DNA of 64,000 nt from Candidatus Saccharimonadota bacterium (GCA_009785325.1 WQWN01000006.1:1-64000); one strand, 5' to 3'; shown: positions 41,489 to 50,815, counted from the stretch's first letter. Notes: generated from the sequence alone by a model not told the origin. Numbers and translations: made by a program.

Positions 41489-42676
41489 TTATTCTATCTT
41501 CGTGTCATAATCCACACCGCTATAATCATAAGCTGTGTTCTCCGCCCGCCATCTGATCACTTTCACTCCGATAAATCCGAAAATCACCATCGCCACTAGC
41601 GCGATATACCCGACCATATTCGGCACTGTTTCCATCTCTAGTACTTGAATTATGCTTGCGCCCACCCCGATAACCATCACCATCGTCAAATTCTCAATCG
41701 ACGAGTTTGTCGCCTCCTGATGTAGCTCCGACAGTAGCGTCAGCGCCGACTCTACGTGATTTTTCGTCATATGCCACAGATTCTCAGAGTAATTCAACGT
41801 ATCAGTCATCGCCTCATATCGATATTCTAGCGTTTTCAAAAAAGGCGCTAGTCGAGAGTCTTTATGAGCGATCTTCTCCCTAGTAGCGAGATAAGTCCCC
41901 ATCTGACTCATCCTCGCCTCGATCAGATTTATCGTCTTCGCGTAACTCTCTACTTGCCCTCGTACTTTCGCCACATCCCGTCCTTTTATTTGCTTCTTCT
42001 CCTTCACTAGGTCAATTTTCTTCCAAACGATCCTATGGATATTCAAATACCGGTGTAGTTGCGCCTTAAATTCCTTCAAAAAAATCTGCTCTTCGATAAA
42101 ACTCTTCGTCGTATCCAGCGAAATTCCTCTTCGATTCACGATATAATATCGATCCCCCCGGAACAGCTCGTAGCCGTCTCCTTCGATTTCTAGATACTTC
42201 TCAGTCTCAATCATTCCTAAAAATTCTCTAATTTCTTCCCGAGAAGCATCGTCAAACACAAAAAAATACGGATATACAGTCTTTATATTCGCTAGTTCTT
42301 TCGGTACAGGCGCACCTAAACTAAACAAGTACGACAGAGCAGGTGAGAACCTCTTCTCGTAGTATTCCGACAAAAACTCCAGATTCTTGTTTAACGTCTC
42401 AGGGGTCACTTCCACTGGCTCATCGGCCGAAAGCGTAATCAGACCATCTTCAAATATACTAATACTAATCTTCGCCTCTGTCTTTAGTTCCAATACTTCC
42501 ATTCCATCAATCTTATATTTCACATCTGTCAGCCCTAAGCCTCTGTGATATTCTTTCAGTTTTTCCGCGTCCAAGTTCAGTTGAGATTTTCCATACCTGA
42601 GGAAATCAAAAGCTTCCGATAGGTGTAGCGTTGTCCTCTGAAACCACCCGCCGATAAATATCTTCTCAACAATCAT
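41489..42676 (-). CDS. Membrane protein with two C-terminal spans, 395 residues
   Basis: No family is recognised with certainty. A soluble region of about 320 residues mixes beta strands (1-180) and long helices (190-320, e.g. LVKEKKQIKGRDVAKVRGQV). It ends in two adjacent membrane helices (MVMVIGVGASIIQVLEM and MVGYIALVAMVIFGFIGV). The layout recalls CorA-type transporters, but the GMN motif is absent. The second of two ATGs is preferred: it lies 6 nt after TAGAAT, with the same ATGGTT spacer as the secretion operon. Confidence 0.68.
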   Translation of the reverse strand: MIVEKIFIGGWFQRTTLHLSEAFDFLRYGKSQLNLDAEKLKEYHRGLGLTDVKYKIDGMEVLELKTEAKISISIFEDGLITLSADEPVEVTPETLNKNLEFLSEYYEKRFSPALSYLFSLGAPVPKELANIKTVYPYFFVFDDASREEIREFLGMIETEKYLEIEGDGYELFRGDRYYIVNRRGISLDTTKSFIEEQIFLKEFKAQLHRYLNIHRIVWKKIDLVKEKKQIKGRDVAKVRGQVESYAKTINLIEARMSQMGTYLATREKIAHKDSRLAPFLKTLEYRYEAMTDTLNYSENLWHMTKNHVESALTLLSELHQEATNSSIENLTMVMVIGVGASIIQVLEMETVPNMVGYIALVAMVIFGFIGVKVIRWRAENTAYDYSGVDYDTKIE

Positions 42677-42682
42677 AACCAT

Positions 42683-42688
42683 ATTCTA
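42683..42688 (-). promoter_or_regulatory. -10 element of the 41489-42676 gene
   Basis: TAGAAT, ATGGTT, then ATG on the minus strand. Confidence 0.5.
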
Positions 42689-42716
42689 TCACTTCTCTAT
42701 ATCATCTCCAAACTAA

Positions 42717-42741
42717 TACCACCTCATTTTCAGAGGTGGTA
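42717..42741 (-). terminator. Terminator after the 42759 gene
   Basis: TACCACCTC / GAGGTGGTA, a 9-bp stem just past the stop of the 42759-43475 gene. Confidence 0.7.
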
Positions 42742-42758
42742 CCAAGGTATCGGTAATT

Positions 42759-43475
42759 CTACTGTCTCTCTAAATGGTCAATTTCTTTAATGATATCAAG
42801 TAGCGCTCGCGCTTTCTTATCTTCATCCTCAATCTGCCTTGCTGCATCAAACGCCAGCTCCACAAGCGACCTGTCATCACTCGAACGAATCGTCAACAAG
42901 TAAATTTCAAACCTCTCCTGTGGATTCAAATCTAGCCTGTCCACTAGCGGCTTAAGTTCCATCAATGCACGAGCTTTAACATCTTCCAGTTCTTGGTTCT
43001 CAGGCGTCACTACCACCTCAGTATTTAGTGAAAACCCACCGTCTGTCCCTTTTGATTCGGTCACTACTGGAGTCACTTCTACTGCGGCTAATTCAGGCAT
43101 CACAGGCTCAACAGGAACTTCACCAGCTGCCCCCATAATTTCCGCTCCAGGCACCGCAATTCCTTCTACAGGTGTTTCCATTGAGCCTACCTCCGGTACT
43201 ATAGGTACTTCACCTACAGCTCCCATCTCGCCACCAACTTCTCCCACTGGCGCAGGCACTTCACCAATCGCACCAAATCCTCCTGTTTCACCACCAGCAT
43301 CTACTGCCGCTGTCGCATCATCAGCTTGCACTGCTGGTAGCATCCCACCATCCACCACCTCTGTATTTGGTGTTCCACCTTCCAGATCCGCAAGAGCTTG
43401 CGCTAACTCTGCATCATGGCCACTTACTTGTTCATCTGGCTGCACTTTCATCTTTCCCACCTTCTTTTTCTTCAT
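42759..43475 (-). CDS. Low-complexity acidic protein, 238 residues
   Basis: A short basic start (MKKKKVGKMK) leads to a long Gly/Val/Pro/Glu region (about residues 30-145) with loosely repeated GEVP and PVEG units, which looks disordered. A helical C-terminal domain follows, about residues 155-238 (ARALMELKPLVDRLDLNPQE and ALLDIIKEIDHLERQ). No signal peptide or span is seen. No family is recognised. It diverges from the SIS gene across a shared 50-bp promoter region, where TACAAT is read on the minus strand. Confidence 0.68.
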   Translation of the reverse strand: MKKKKVGKMKVQPDEQVSGHDAELAQALADLEGGTPNTEVVDGGMLPAVQADDATAAVDAGGETGGFGAIGEVPAPVGEVGGEMGAVGEVPIVPEVGSMETPVEGIAVPGAEIMGAAGEVPVEPVMPELAAVEVTPVVTESKGTDGGFSLNTEVVVTPENQELEDVKARALMELKPLVDRLDLNPQERFEIYLLTIRSSDDRSLVELAFDAARQIEDEDKKARALLDIIKEIDHLERQ

Positions 43476-43527
43476 TTTGTAATCGCTTTTACTACGATTG
43501 TATCATATAATAATAATCACAAGCAAT

Positions 43528-44511
43528 ATGTTAGACGATCTCAATATCCTCCAAAAATACGATCCAAAGAGTTTTCTCGCTCGTATCTCCGACGAGTATC
43601 TTCAAGCTACTACAAAACTTTCCCTCCATTGCCCCGACCACGATCATCGCGAGATTCGCAGTATTGTCGTTTCTGTTATGGGGACATCTGGTATCTCTGC
43701 TCAGATCGTCAAAAACTGGCTCTCCAGTCATCTTACTATTCCGTTTGAGATCATCCAAGAACCAACTCTTCCAGCTGCCGTCGCCCCGCACACTCTTTTC
43801 ATCGCTCTCAGCTTCTCCGGCGAGACCTCCGAAGTCCTGTCTACTCTCGAGTTTGCTCAATCTACCTCTTCTCAGATCGCCATCATCACCTCGGGCGGAC
43901 CACTTCTCAAAACCGCTACTGCCTCCGACATCGCCCACGTCAAATTACCAAAAAAACTCCACCCCCAGTTCTCCACTATTGCTGAGGTAAAAGCCCTAAC
44001 ACTCCTCCTCGCACATTTTGACCTAGTCACTCCTGCTCATCTCGACGAAATCACCGCACTTAAGTCTTCTCTTAAGTCCGCTTCAGAGTCTTGGTCTAAT
44101 TTTTCCGACCTCAGCGAAAACCACGCCAAACAATTCGCCATACTCGCTCACAATCACATGAACATGCTCTTCAGTTCTTGCGCACTCGTTCCTGTTATTC
44201 ATCGCTGGGCATATCTCTGGAATATCGCCGACCAGCGTACTTTCTACGAGCGCCTTCCTTCCGCTAGTCACCACGAAGCCCCCGACGCCGAGGTTTTCAC
44301 CACTATCCACGTCACTTCTTCACTCGACACACTTCACACAGTTGATACTTTCCTCGCCCATACAAAAACCCTCAAAAAACACAAAACCTCCCCGCTCACC
44401 ATTTCGCTTCACGGCGAAACTTTCCTCGCCCAAGCCCTCTGGGGCGTTATCCTCGGCGACTTTATCGCCATCTATCTCGCCACCCTCAACAAAACCAAAT
44501 TCCGCCCCTAG
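43528..44511 (+). CDS. Bifunctional phosphoglucose/phosphomannose isomerase-like SIS protein
   Basis: A 327-residue protein with a SIS fold: SIVVSVMGTSGISAQIVKNWL, FIALSFSGETSEVLSTL and IAIITSGGPLL give the sugar-phosphate binding loops. A C-terminal half typical of bacterial PGI/PMI follows. The catalytic His is likely in PSASHHEAPDAEVF, matching the R-x-x-H-N-E region. It would interconvert fructose-6-phosphate with glucose-6- or mannose-6-phosphate. The start at 43528 is preferred: an upstream ATG frame lies over the TATAAT at about 43506. No SD is visible. Confidence 0.83.
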   Translation: MLDDLNILQKYDPKSFLARISDEYLQATTKLSLHCPDHDHREIRSIVVSVMGTSGISAQIVKNWLSSHLTIPFEIIQEPTLPAAVAPHTLFIALSFSGETSEVLSTLEFAQSTSSQIAIITSGGPLLKTATASDIAHVKLPKKLHPQFSTIAEVKALTLLLAHFDLVTPAHLDEITALKSSLKSASESWSNFSDLSENHAKQFAILAHNHMNMLFSSCALVPVIHRWAYLWNIADQRTFYERLPSASHHEAPDAEVFTTIHVTSSLDTLHTVDTFLAHTKTLKKHKTSPLTISLHGETFLAQALWGVILGDFIAIYLATLNKTKFRP

Positions 44512-44643
44512 TCATCAAACATAGTCAAGCCCTAAAAACCACAACATCTTTCCACTTCTCGCGACAACTCACTCATGCTAAACTACAATTCTGCTCGGGC
44601 GAAAGAGCAACAGAAATCTTTTCCAAAAAAGGAGAGACGCACC

Positions 44644-45083
44644 TTGAAAACCAAATTTACCAAGAATCTTACTTTTATTCTCGCGCTCGTCATGATGTTC
44701 TCCGCAATCGTACCTACGAGTGCTGCAGCGCAATTGACGGAGTTTGAGAGTATTGAATATGTTGAGGCTCACAGTGTAAGCAACTTTTAGAAAATCACTC
44801 CACAGCCAATATAGTGCGCCCTGGAGAGCGACACGTTAGGATTGAGTTAGGACCGTGGCATGGCAACGTAACTTCATTCATGATTTCTGCTGTGCCTAGC
44901 AGCTGTCCTCAGCCTGGCTGGCTTCCGGGTCGTGGAAGAACTATTACAGTACCAAACGTCCCACAAGGTGGTAGAATAGTAACAATTACAGCAGTATATC
45001 GCAGGCAGGGGTCAAATCTGATTCATCAAGTTGTTAGAAATGTTTGGGTTGAACATGGAGTTTGGTCAACTATTCAAATATAA
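44644..45083 (+). pseudogene. Secreted protein gene split by an apparent frameshift
   Basis: A TTG start at 44644 follows AAAGGAG and opens a classic signal peptide (MKTKFTKNLTFILALVMMFS, cleavage after TSAAA). The frame stops at 44788-44790 after 48 codons. The -1 frame then stays open to 45083 and encodes about 98 residues with the look of a beta-rich domain (RHVRIELGPWHGNVTSFMIS, GRTITVPNVPQGGRIVTI). The shift falls on a TTTT run (44785-44788). Its only start codon, a GTG at 44814, lacks a ribosome site. It is best read as one exported protein of about 146 residues broken by a one-base change, or joined by frameshifting. No family is recognised. Confidence 0.6.
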
Positions 45084-45114
45084 ACTTCTGTAATATACTC
45101 AAGCTATAAAATAC

Positions 45115-45142
45115 TGAAGTGACTCTTCGCCCGAGCACTTCA
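45115..45142. repeat. Hairpin upstream of the 45176 gene
   Basis: TGAAGTG-A-CTC-TTCGCCC-GAG-CACTTCA, a 10-bp stem with one bulge. It lies between the split gene and the next ATG, so it is either a weak terminator or a leader element. Confidence 0.7.
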
Positions 45143-45175
45143 ATGAATTTATTAATTAAGACAAGGAAAAAACAC

Positions 45176-45514
45176 ATGAAATCCCAAATTAAAAATCTCA
45201 AAATAGCCCTCGCGATCCTTACTGTAGTAAACTTATCTCTCTTTGTGGTAGGATTCATAATCGTATTCCAGTTAGACTCATCAGTCAACGCCAATCTAAA
45301 TCATCACATCGAGACCACGTTCAACAGTAATAGGGACTTTGAAAACGTAATCTTTGAACTCGAAGCCTCTGGCATACTGGAATCATCTAGATTCATTCAC
45401 GACAAAGAGGATTGTCAATATTTCATAGAAGAACGATGCGATGAGAGTATGAGCCAGGAGGAATGTAAGTACGAGCTTCCACGAGAGTGCACCCGTTTCA
45501 TCGAGGCAGAGTAG
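45176..45514 (+). CDS. Small membrane-anchored Cys-containing protein, 112 residues
   Basis: The N-terminal basic stretch MKSQIKNLK is followed by a hydrophobic helix (ALAILTVVNLSLFVVGFIIV). That is either a membrane anchor or an uncleaved signal. An acidic exterior domain of about 75 residues follows with four Cys (DCQYF, RCDES, ECKYE, ECTRF), enough for two disulfides. AAGGAA lies about 9 nt before the ATG. No family is recognised. It follows another small exported protein, and together they look like a small surface or secreted cassette. Confidence 0.62.
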   Translation: MKSQIKNLKIALAILTVVNLSLFVVGFIIVFQLDSSVNANLNHHIETTFNSNRDFENVIFELEASGILESSRFIHDKEDCQYFIEERCDESMSQEECKYELPRECTRFIEAE

Positions 45515-45574
45515 ACGAGGTACACCACGCTAATTTAAAAAACAAGAGCAAAGCGTCACAACAAAAAACAAAAA

Positions 45575-45597
45575 AAAGACCGCCCGCGCGGTCTTTT
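45575..45597. terminator. Bidirectional terminator
   Basis: AAAGACCGC-CCGC-GCGGTCTTT with A-run and TTTT flanks, between 45176-45514 and the MacB-like permease. Confidence 0.92.
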
Positions 45598-45600
45598 ATA

Positions 45601-46833
45601 TTATCGATAATGCCGTAGCGACTCGATCGGATTTTTCCGACTCGCTTTCAGGGCAGGGTAGCAGCCAAACACTGCGCCAATCGCCACTGCGATCAGTCCC
45701 GCAACCATCAAAATCTCACCTGTAATCACCGGTCTAAATGGCGTAAACAGGCTCGCCCCAAAGGCAAACGCATACCCAAACAGCAGTCCCAAAAGCCCCC
45801 CCAGCAAACTCAAAATCAGCGCCTCAAACAAAAACTGCATCAAAACATGCCCGTTCGTAGCCCCCACCGCTTTTTTAATTCCGATCTCGTGCGTCCGCTC
45901 CGCCACGCTCACCAACATAATATTCATCACTCCAATTCCCCCCACTACCAGACTCACTCCTGCCACCATTGCGAGCATCGTCGACACGATACTGATCAAA
46001 TCTTCCGCAGGATGTCCGATATCCGCACCATACCTCACCGAAAAATCCCGCTGGTCATAGCGACTCTCCATCATTCGATCAGTAATTTCTCGTGCTATCC
46101 CAGACAATGACTCGCGATTTTCTGTCCTTACGCTGATCTGTTGTATTTGTAAATTCGGCCACATCTCTCTCGCATGTCCCATACTGACTATCATCGCGTT
46201 ATCAAAATCCACATTATTATAATTAATCGGCTCATTCAGCTCACTAATCAACCCTACAACTACAAACACTTCATCACGCACACCTACAGTTCTCCCGATT
46301 GCATCCGAAGCTGTACCGAACAGATCCAACGCTAAACTATGTCCAATCACCGCCGTCCTTCCCGTTAGTTCGCTATCCAAAAAATGTCCATCTCTCATTG
46401 GAAACTGTACGATGTCATTCAGATCGCTCGTCACTCCCACCACAGTCACCGCCTCCACTTCGTGTTCGCCCCTGAGGTTCACCTCCACAATTGCCAGCGG
46501 TGAAACAAAATCCACCCCGTCAAGTTTTCGGATCACCTCCACATCTATCTCTGTCAAACTACTCCCTACGTGAGTTTGAGTTGTCGCTATTTGTGCAAAC
46601 ACATTTCGATCACCCACTCCACGACCTGTTTCTGGTCGCACCACTATAATGTTTCCACCCGCCGTCTCGATCTGCTCCTCGACTAGCATCTGCACTCCAC
46701 CCGACAGCGCCAAAACCATTACGACACTTGTTACTCCGATAGCAATCCCCAACACAGTTAGGAGAGATCGCATACGATTTGCACTTAGCGTATCCATTGC
46801 ATTCTTTAAATGATTCCCAATCAACAGCCTCAT
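45601..46833 (-). CDS. MacB-like ABC permease
   Basis: A 410-residue protein with one N-terminal span (SLLTVLGIAIGVTSVVMVLAL), a large exterior MacB periplasmic-type domain (about residues 45-280) and three C-terminal spans (AMVAGVSLVVGGIGVMNIML, ALILSLLGGLLGLLFGYAFA, MVAGLIAVAIGAVFGCYPAL). The family motif VAERTHEIGIKKAVGA is present. Its ATG overlaps the ATPase stop as TGATG behind AAGGAGG, so the two are translated together. These pairs work by mechanotransmission, exporting peptides or lipoproteins; the substrate here is unknown. Confidence 0.93.
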   Translation of the reverse strand: MRLLIGNHLKNAMDTLSANRMRSLLTVLGIAIGVTSVVMVLALSGGVQMLVEEQIETAGGNIIVVRPETGRGVGDRNVFAQIATTQTHVGSSLTEIDVEVIRKLDGVDFVSPLAIVEVNLRGEHEVEAVTVVGVTSDLNDIVQFPMRDGHFLDSELTGRTAVIGHSLALDLFGTASDAIGRTVGVRDEVFVVVGLISELNEPINYNNVDFDNAMIVSMGHAREMWPNLQIQQISVRTENRESLSGIAREITDRMMESRYDQRDFSVRYGADIGHPAEDLISIVSTMLAMVAGVSLVVGGIGVMNIMLVSVAERTHEIGIKKAVGATNGHVLMQFLFEALILSLLGGLLGLLFGYAFAFGASLFTPFRPVITGEILMVAGLIAVAIGAVFGCYPALKASRKNPIESLRHYR

Positions 46834-47669
46834 CAGTCCTCCTTCACCTCGATTTTTGCCTTCTTCACCTTAGTTCCAGTCTTCTTTTCGGATTTCTTCC
46901 CGCGCTCTTTCGTCCTGCGTCGCGACTTTTTCACCACCGTTTCAGCTTTCGGTACAGGCGATTCTTTATCCACCACCGTCTTCAGATCCGTAAATATCGT
47001 CCCATCTAACATATTTATCACCCTCGTCGCATAAGTCGTCAAATTCGCATTATGCGTCACCATGATGATCGTATTTCCTTGCGAATGAATCTCCTTTAGC
47101 TCTTCCATCACGATATGACTACTCCTAGAATCCAAATTTCCCGTCGGTTCATCCGCAAGAATAACCGAAGGCGAATTCACTAAACTCCGCGCAATCGCCA
47201 CCCTCTGCTGCTGCCCGCCCGACAGTTGATGCGGCATATAAAACTCCCGCTCGTTCAGATGAAACCGCCCCAAAATCTTACTAGCAATCTTATGTCGTCT
47301 CGTCTTCCCAAACCCACAGTAAACCAGCGGCAACGCCACGTTATCAATCACTGGCATCCCAGGGATCAAATTAAAGCTCTGAAAAATAAATCCAATCTTA
47401 CTAGACCTCAATCGCGCTTGGCGTCTACGCGAAATCTTCTCCACACTCGCCCCATCGAAGTGATACTCTCCACTCGTCGGCCGATCCAAAAGCCCAATCA
47501 TATTGAGAAGTGTCGTCTTCCCGCATCCACTTGGTCCCATAATCACCACAAATTCCCCGCTCTTGATCGTCAAGTTCAAATCTTTCAGCGCAAAATATTC
47601 CGCATCCCCTACGCCATAGCGTTTCGTGAGCGACTTCAATTTAATGATGTCTTTACTACCCCTAGTCAT
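46833..47669 (-). CDS. MacB/LolD-like ABC ATP-binding protein
   Basis: A 278-residue ATPase. Walker A is [10 protein letters not shown] near residue 44, followed by the Q-loop [10 protein letters not shown], signature [13 protein letters not shown] and Walker [13 protein letters not shown], with the switch His in MVTHN. A very basic tail of about 45 residues ([17 protein letters not shown]) follows the core and is not part of the usual family; it may bind membrane or nucleic acid. It partners the permease at 45601. Confidence 0.95.
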   Translation of the reverse strand: MTRGSKDIIKLKSLTKRYGVGDAEYFALKDLNLTIKSGEFVVIMGPSGCGKTTLLNMIGLLDRPTSGEYHFDGASVEKISRRRQARLRSSKIGFIFQSFNLIPGMPVIDNVALPLVYCGFGKTRRHKIASKILGRFHLNEREFYMPHQLSGGQQQRVAIARSLVNSPSVILADEPTGNLDSRSSHIVMEELKEIHSQGNTIIMVTHNANLTTYATRVINMLDGTIFTDLKTVVDKESPVPKAETVVKKSRRRTKERGKKSEKKTGTKVKKAKIEVKED

Positions 47670-47731
47670 ATGAACTAATTATAGGCATCCCACGCCCAAT
47701 AAACAACCCCCTAATAAACCTCATTTCAAAT

Positions 47732-47759
47732 AAAATCCCCCAGCAAGCGCCGGGGGTTT
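47732..47759. terminator. Bidirectional terminator
   Basis: AATCCCCC-AGCAAGCGCC-GGGGGTT with flanking A and T, between 47669 and the 47778 gene. Confidence 0.85.
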
Positions 47760-47777
47760 AAACTTTTTTGACTAATC

Positions 47778-48374
47778 TTATCTCGGTGCATCCTTTTGTT
47801 TTAACCATATAATGATTTCAGGTAGTACTCTATCGGAGAAATAGAAGCCCACCACATCCGACTGCACATGATGACGATCAGGAAGATCAACTTCCTCAAC
47901 AGCCGCCTGCAAGATCACATCATCTTCACGCATATACAGTAAAGTCTCCGCCGCAACAGTCAATAAGAAACTCATATCGCGCTCGTCATCATCAGGACTA
48001 TACCCAAAGTCTCCAGAGATCGCCGCAAAGATAATCCCCTTCGCGTTTTTCAACACCAAAACTTTCGCTCCACTAACGCAGTAGATACCAGACTTGAGGT
48101 CTTTTCTCGTCTTTAGTGAACTGATTGCCACTGTACAGGACCACCTACTGGACACCACATCCTCATTAATTCCACCAGGCAGATCAAATGTCAGATGAAC
48201 TCTCTCAGTCTTGCCGACTTTCGTGGTCATATGAAAAGTGCCTTTCTGTCCGTTGTCATGATGTAATTCCGCAGACAATATCGCTGCGACCACATCCGCT
48301 TCATACGGACTCATTACACAGTTTCCTTTACTGTCTCCACGATAATTGACCAGCTGCCCACTTGCTAATACCAT
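47778..48374 (-). CDS. Hypothetical protein, 198 residues
   Basis: No family is recognised. It is a soluble protein with mixed strands and helices. The first third is polar (MVLASGQLVNYRGDSKGN) and the middle has strands (CTVAISSLKT, KVLVLKNAKGIIFAAISGDF). A helix-strand end follows with VLPEIIIWLKQ. There is no signal peptide. AGGAGG lies 7 nt before the ATG and the promoter at 48455-48482 gives a leader of about 75 nt. It diverges from the helicase gene, with about 300 bp between the two starts. Confidence 0.65.
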   Translation of the reverse strand: MVLASGQLVNYRGDSKGNCVMSPYEADVVAAILSAELHHDNGQKGTFHMTTKVGKTERVHLTFDLPGGINEDVVSSRWSCTVAISSLKTRKDLKSGIYCVSGAKVLVLKNAKGIIFAAISGDFGYSPDDDERDMSFLLTVAAETLLYMREDDVILQAAVEEVDLPDRHHVQSDVVGFYFSDRVLPEIIIWLKQKDAPR

Positions 48375-48454
48375 TAAGATCCCTCCTAGAAGTCAAAAGT
48401 GTGTAAAAGTTCCAAAGCTCGCCAGAGCTACTCTCGCGAACTCTCATGTCACAC

Positions 48455-48482
48455 ATTATATCATGATTCAACACGGCATCAA
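48455..48482 (-). promoter_or_regulatory. Promoter for the 47778-48374 gene
   Basis: On the minus strand TTGATG (48482-48477), 16 nt, TATAAT (48460-48455). Confidence 0.65.
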
Positions 48483-48505
48483 CCCAACAAACACCTAATG
48501 TTATA

Positions 48506-48534
48506 TTGACTTGTAGAGATAAATATGATACAGT
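48506..48534 (+). promoter_or_regulatory. Promoter for the helicase gene
   Basis: TTGACT, 17 nt, TACAGT, with the same hexamers and spacing as at 7983. The leader is about 130 nt. Confidence 0.75.
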
Positions 48535-48570
48535 ACTATCAGAGTATGGTCATTTTATCATAGGTATGGG

Positions 48571-48590
48571 CAATTAAGCTCGCTTAATTG
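48571..48590 (+). promoter_or_regulatory. Leader hairpin before the helicase gene
   Basis: CAATTAAG-CTCG-CTTAATTG, a perfect 8-bp stem about 80 nt before the start codon, with no T-run after it. Confidence 0.65.
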
Positions 48591-48670
48591 TTTGACCTGA
48601 AATTGATCCACTAGTATCTTTGAAATTTGGTTACTTAAATCCATAAAATTACAGAAGGGAAGTGATCCGT

Positions 48671-50815
48671 GTGGCGGTTAAGACGCTACGTACTATTGAG
48701 TCACGCATACATCAGGGAGATTGCTTAGCAGCTCTCGATGCCGCTCGTGTCAAGGGCGCGGACAAAGCTCTCGTCATCATGGCGAGTGGTCTTGGTAAAA
48801 CAATCACCGCAATTTTAGACGCAAAGAAGTTTATCGAACAACATGGCGGCAGAGTTCTCTGCCTATGTCACCGCAACGACATTCTCGACCAGTTAAAAGT
48901 TGAGTTTCAAGATGTCATGGAGGCACTAGGTAGCGAATACAGCTACGGCATGTACAACGGAAACGAGAAGCAAGACACAGTCTGTGGTAAAAAAGGTGGC
49001 GAAAAGGTAGATTTTCTTTTCGCTAGCTTTCAAACTATGGCTGACGACATGCGTCGCAGTGAGTTCGCAAGAAACGAGTTTACGTACATAATCGTAGATG
49101 AAGCTCATCACGCTCCAGCGCGAACGTTCTATAAGACTCTGAAGCACTTCACGCCGAAGTTTCTCCTAGGTATGACAGCAACTCCGGACCGCAAAGACAA
49201 CGCAGATCTGAACGCTATCTTCGGCAAAACTGTTTTCGAGTTACGCTTCCCAGAAGCAGTAGCCAGAAAGTTGCTAGTGAAACCGAAGGTAAGACTATTG
49301 ATGGACGAAGTCGCAAAGCTCGGCGAGATCTACTGGAAAGAAGCAAAGAAAAAGATCTCAGCAAGCGAGCTAAACAAACGCATGTTTGCTAGAATTCGCG
49401 ACGAAGCAATCATCAGGCTCATTCACGAAGAAGTCGCCATGGCGGAAATTTCAGACCCGCGCACAGTCATTTACTGCCGAGGAGTTAAGCACGCTGAGAA
49501 TATCGCCGCCCTTATCGACGGCGCAGTTCTGTTTCACAGCTACTACCGACCAGAGCGAGAAGATCAACCAGCCTACACCCAAAAAGACGCCGCAGAAAAC
49601 TTGCAAGCGTTTCGGGAGGGTAGGGCGAAGACAATTGTGGCAATCGACAAGCTTAACGAAGGCATAGATGTACCTGCGATAAACGTCATGGTAAATCTGC
49701 GCCAGCTCGGATCTCGAATTCCTGCTGAACAGCAATTCGGGCGAGGTTTGAGGCTATATCCAGGCAAAGAGTTCGTTCTAATCCTAGATTTTGTCGCAAA
49801 CTGCCAACGCCTGAAGATGTACTGGGAAATGGATAGAGATATCAGAGAATTCCAACAAAAAATCCACCCCGACGACCTAAAAATCCCAGGCGGCGGAAGC
49901 AGCAACAGAAATGACGTCTCCGGCCTAGACATCAGCACAAACGATCCAAACTTTCAACGCGAAGACCTCGATCTTATGACCGTCATTACCGAAATAATCG
50001 CGATGACCGAGCCATACACTCGTGATCAGCTCATTCTGCAATTACAACAAAAGGCTAAATTGCTCGGAAGAACACCGACAATGAAAGAAGTTGACGCAGA
50101 CCCATCTATGGCTAGCTGCACTACACTTCAATTTGTCTTTGGCTCATATAATGCTGCCTGCAGAGCAGCTGGACTAGAGCCAAACAGAGAATATATCTAC
50201 TCCGCTGAAGAGCCAAGTCAGATACTAGATGCGTTTATAGATTGGTCTATTAGAAACAACGGCAAGACTCCAAGGGCTGCAGATCTTCATGCCGACCCAA
50301 CAATGCCGAGCGCTGCACTATGCAAGAAGGTTTTTGGTTCGCTTGCCGCTACATGCAGGGCAGCTAAGCTAGTGGTCAATAAATACAGCACAAGATACAC
50401 TCATAAAATGGTAGTTGATATGATTCAGGATTGGCAGATCAGAAACAATAACAAGACGCCATCGAAAACAGATTTTGAATCAGATCAGTCGCTACCATCA
50501 CCTATTGTGTGTGTTAATTTGTTCGGCAGTATTCCCGCTGCGCAGAAAGCCGCAGGGTGTATATCGAATCCCACCCCACCAAGTTATACAGACGAACAGC
50601 TTGAGTCACTGCTATACGACTGCTCGGTTCGTAACGCCGGAAGGGTGCCTACACAAAAAGAAGTTGACGCAGACCCACTTATGCCAAGTGCTAGTGTATA
50701 TATTCGACGCTATGGCAAGTTTTCCTTAGCTCAAATTGCAGCAGGTCTTCGACCTAATCAAGTAGGTGGCAATAGAAGAAAGAAGAAAGTAACCAAACAA
50801 AAAGCCGACGAGTAA
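48671..50815 (+). CDS. SF2 DEAH helicase with four HNE-like C-terminal repeats
   Basis: A 714-residue protein. The helicase core, about residues 1-400, has Walker A MASGLGKTIT, DEAH in IVDEAHHAP, MTATPDR, and motif VI QFGRGLRL, as in restriction-type and UvrB-like SF2 translocases. About residues 450-690 hold four repeats of roughly 57 residues. Each has G-(R/K)-(T/V)-P, then a D-(P/Q) turn, then (F/Y)G-(S/K) (e.g. LLGRTPTMKEVDADPSM, VFGSYNAACRAAGL). They match from memory the homing-endonuclease-associated (HNE) repeat, a DNA-contacting helical unit. A Lys-rich tail follows. GTG at 48671 fits the SD AAGGGA better than GTG 48662. No partner nuclease or methylase lies nearby. Confidence 0.85.
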   Translation: MAVKTLRTIESRIHQGDCLAALDAARVKGADKALVIMASGLGKTITAILDAKKFIEQHGGRVLCLCHRNDILDQLKVEFQDVMEALGSEYSYGMYNGNEKQDTVCGKKGGEKVDFLFASFQTMADDMRRSEFARNEFTYIIVDEAHHAPARTFYKTLKHFTPKFLLGMTATPDRKDNADLNAIFGKTVFELRFPEAVARKLLVKPKVRLLMDEVAKLGEIYWKEAKKKISASELNKRMFARIRDEAIIRLIHEEVAMAEISDPRTVIYCRGVKHAENIAALIDGAVLFHSYYRPEREDQPAYTQKDAAENLQAFREGRAKTIVAIDKLNEGIDVPAINVMVNLRQLGSRIPAEQQFGRGLRLYPGKEFVLILDFVANCQRLKMYWEMDRDIREFQQKIHPDDLKIPGGGSSNRNDVSGLDISTNDPNFQREDLDLMTVITEIIAMTEPYTRDQLILQLQQKAKLLGRTPTMKEVDADPSMASCTTLQFVFGSYNAACRAAGLEPNREYIYSAEEPSQILDAFIDWSIRNNGKTPRAADLHADPTMPSAALCKKVFGSLAATCRAAKLVVNKYSTRYTHKMVVDMIQDWQIRNNNKTPSKTDFESDQSLPSPIVCVNLFGSIPAAQKAAGCISNPTPPSYTDEQLESLLYDCSVRNAGRVPTQKEVDADPLMPSASVYIRRYGKFSLAQIAAGLRPNQVGGNRRKKKVTKQKADE

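Noticed and set aside
42759-43475. Secreted or surface repeat protein
   Set aside because: Despite the low-complexity GEVP region there is no signal peptide or anchor; the basic start is not followed by a hydrophobic core.
47778-50815. Anti-phage defence island around the helicase
   Set aside because: No nuclease, methylase, toxin or known defence partner is recognisable next to it; only the fusion itself is reported.
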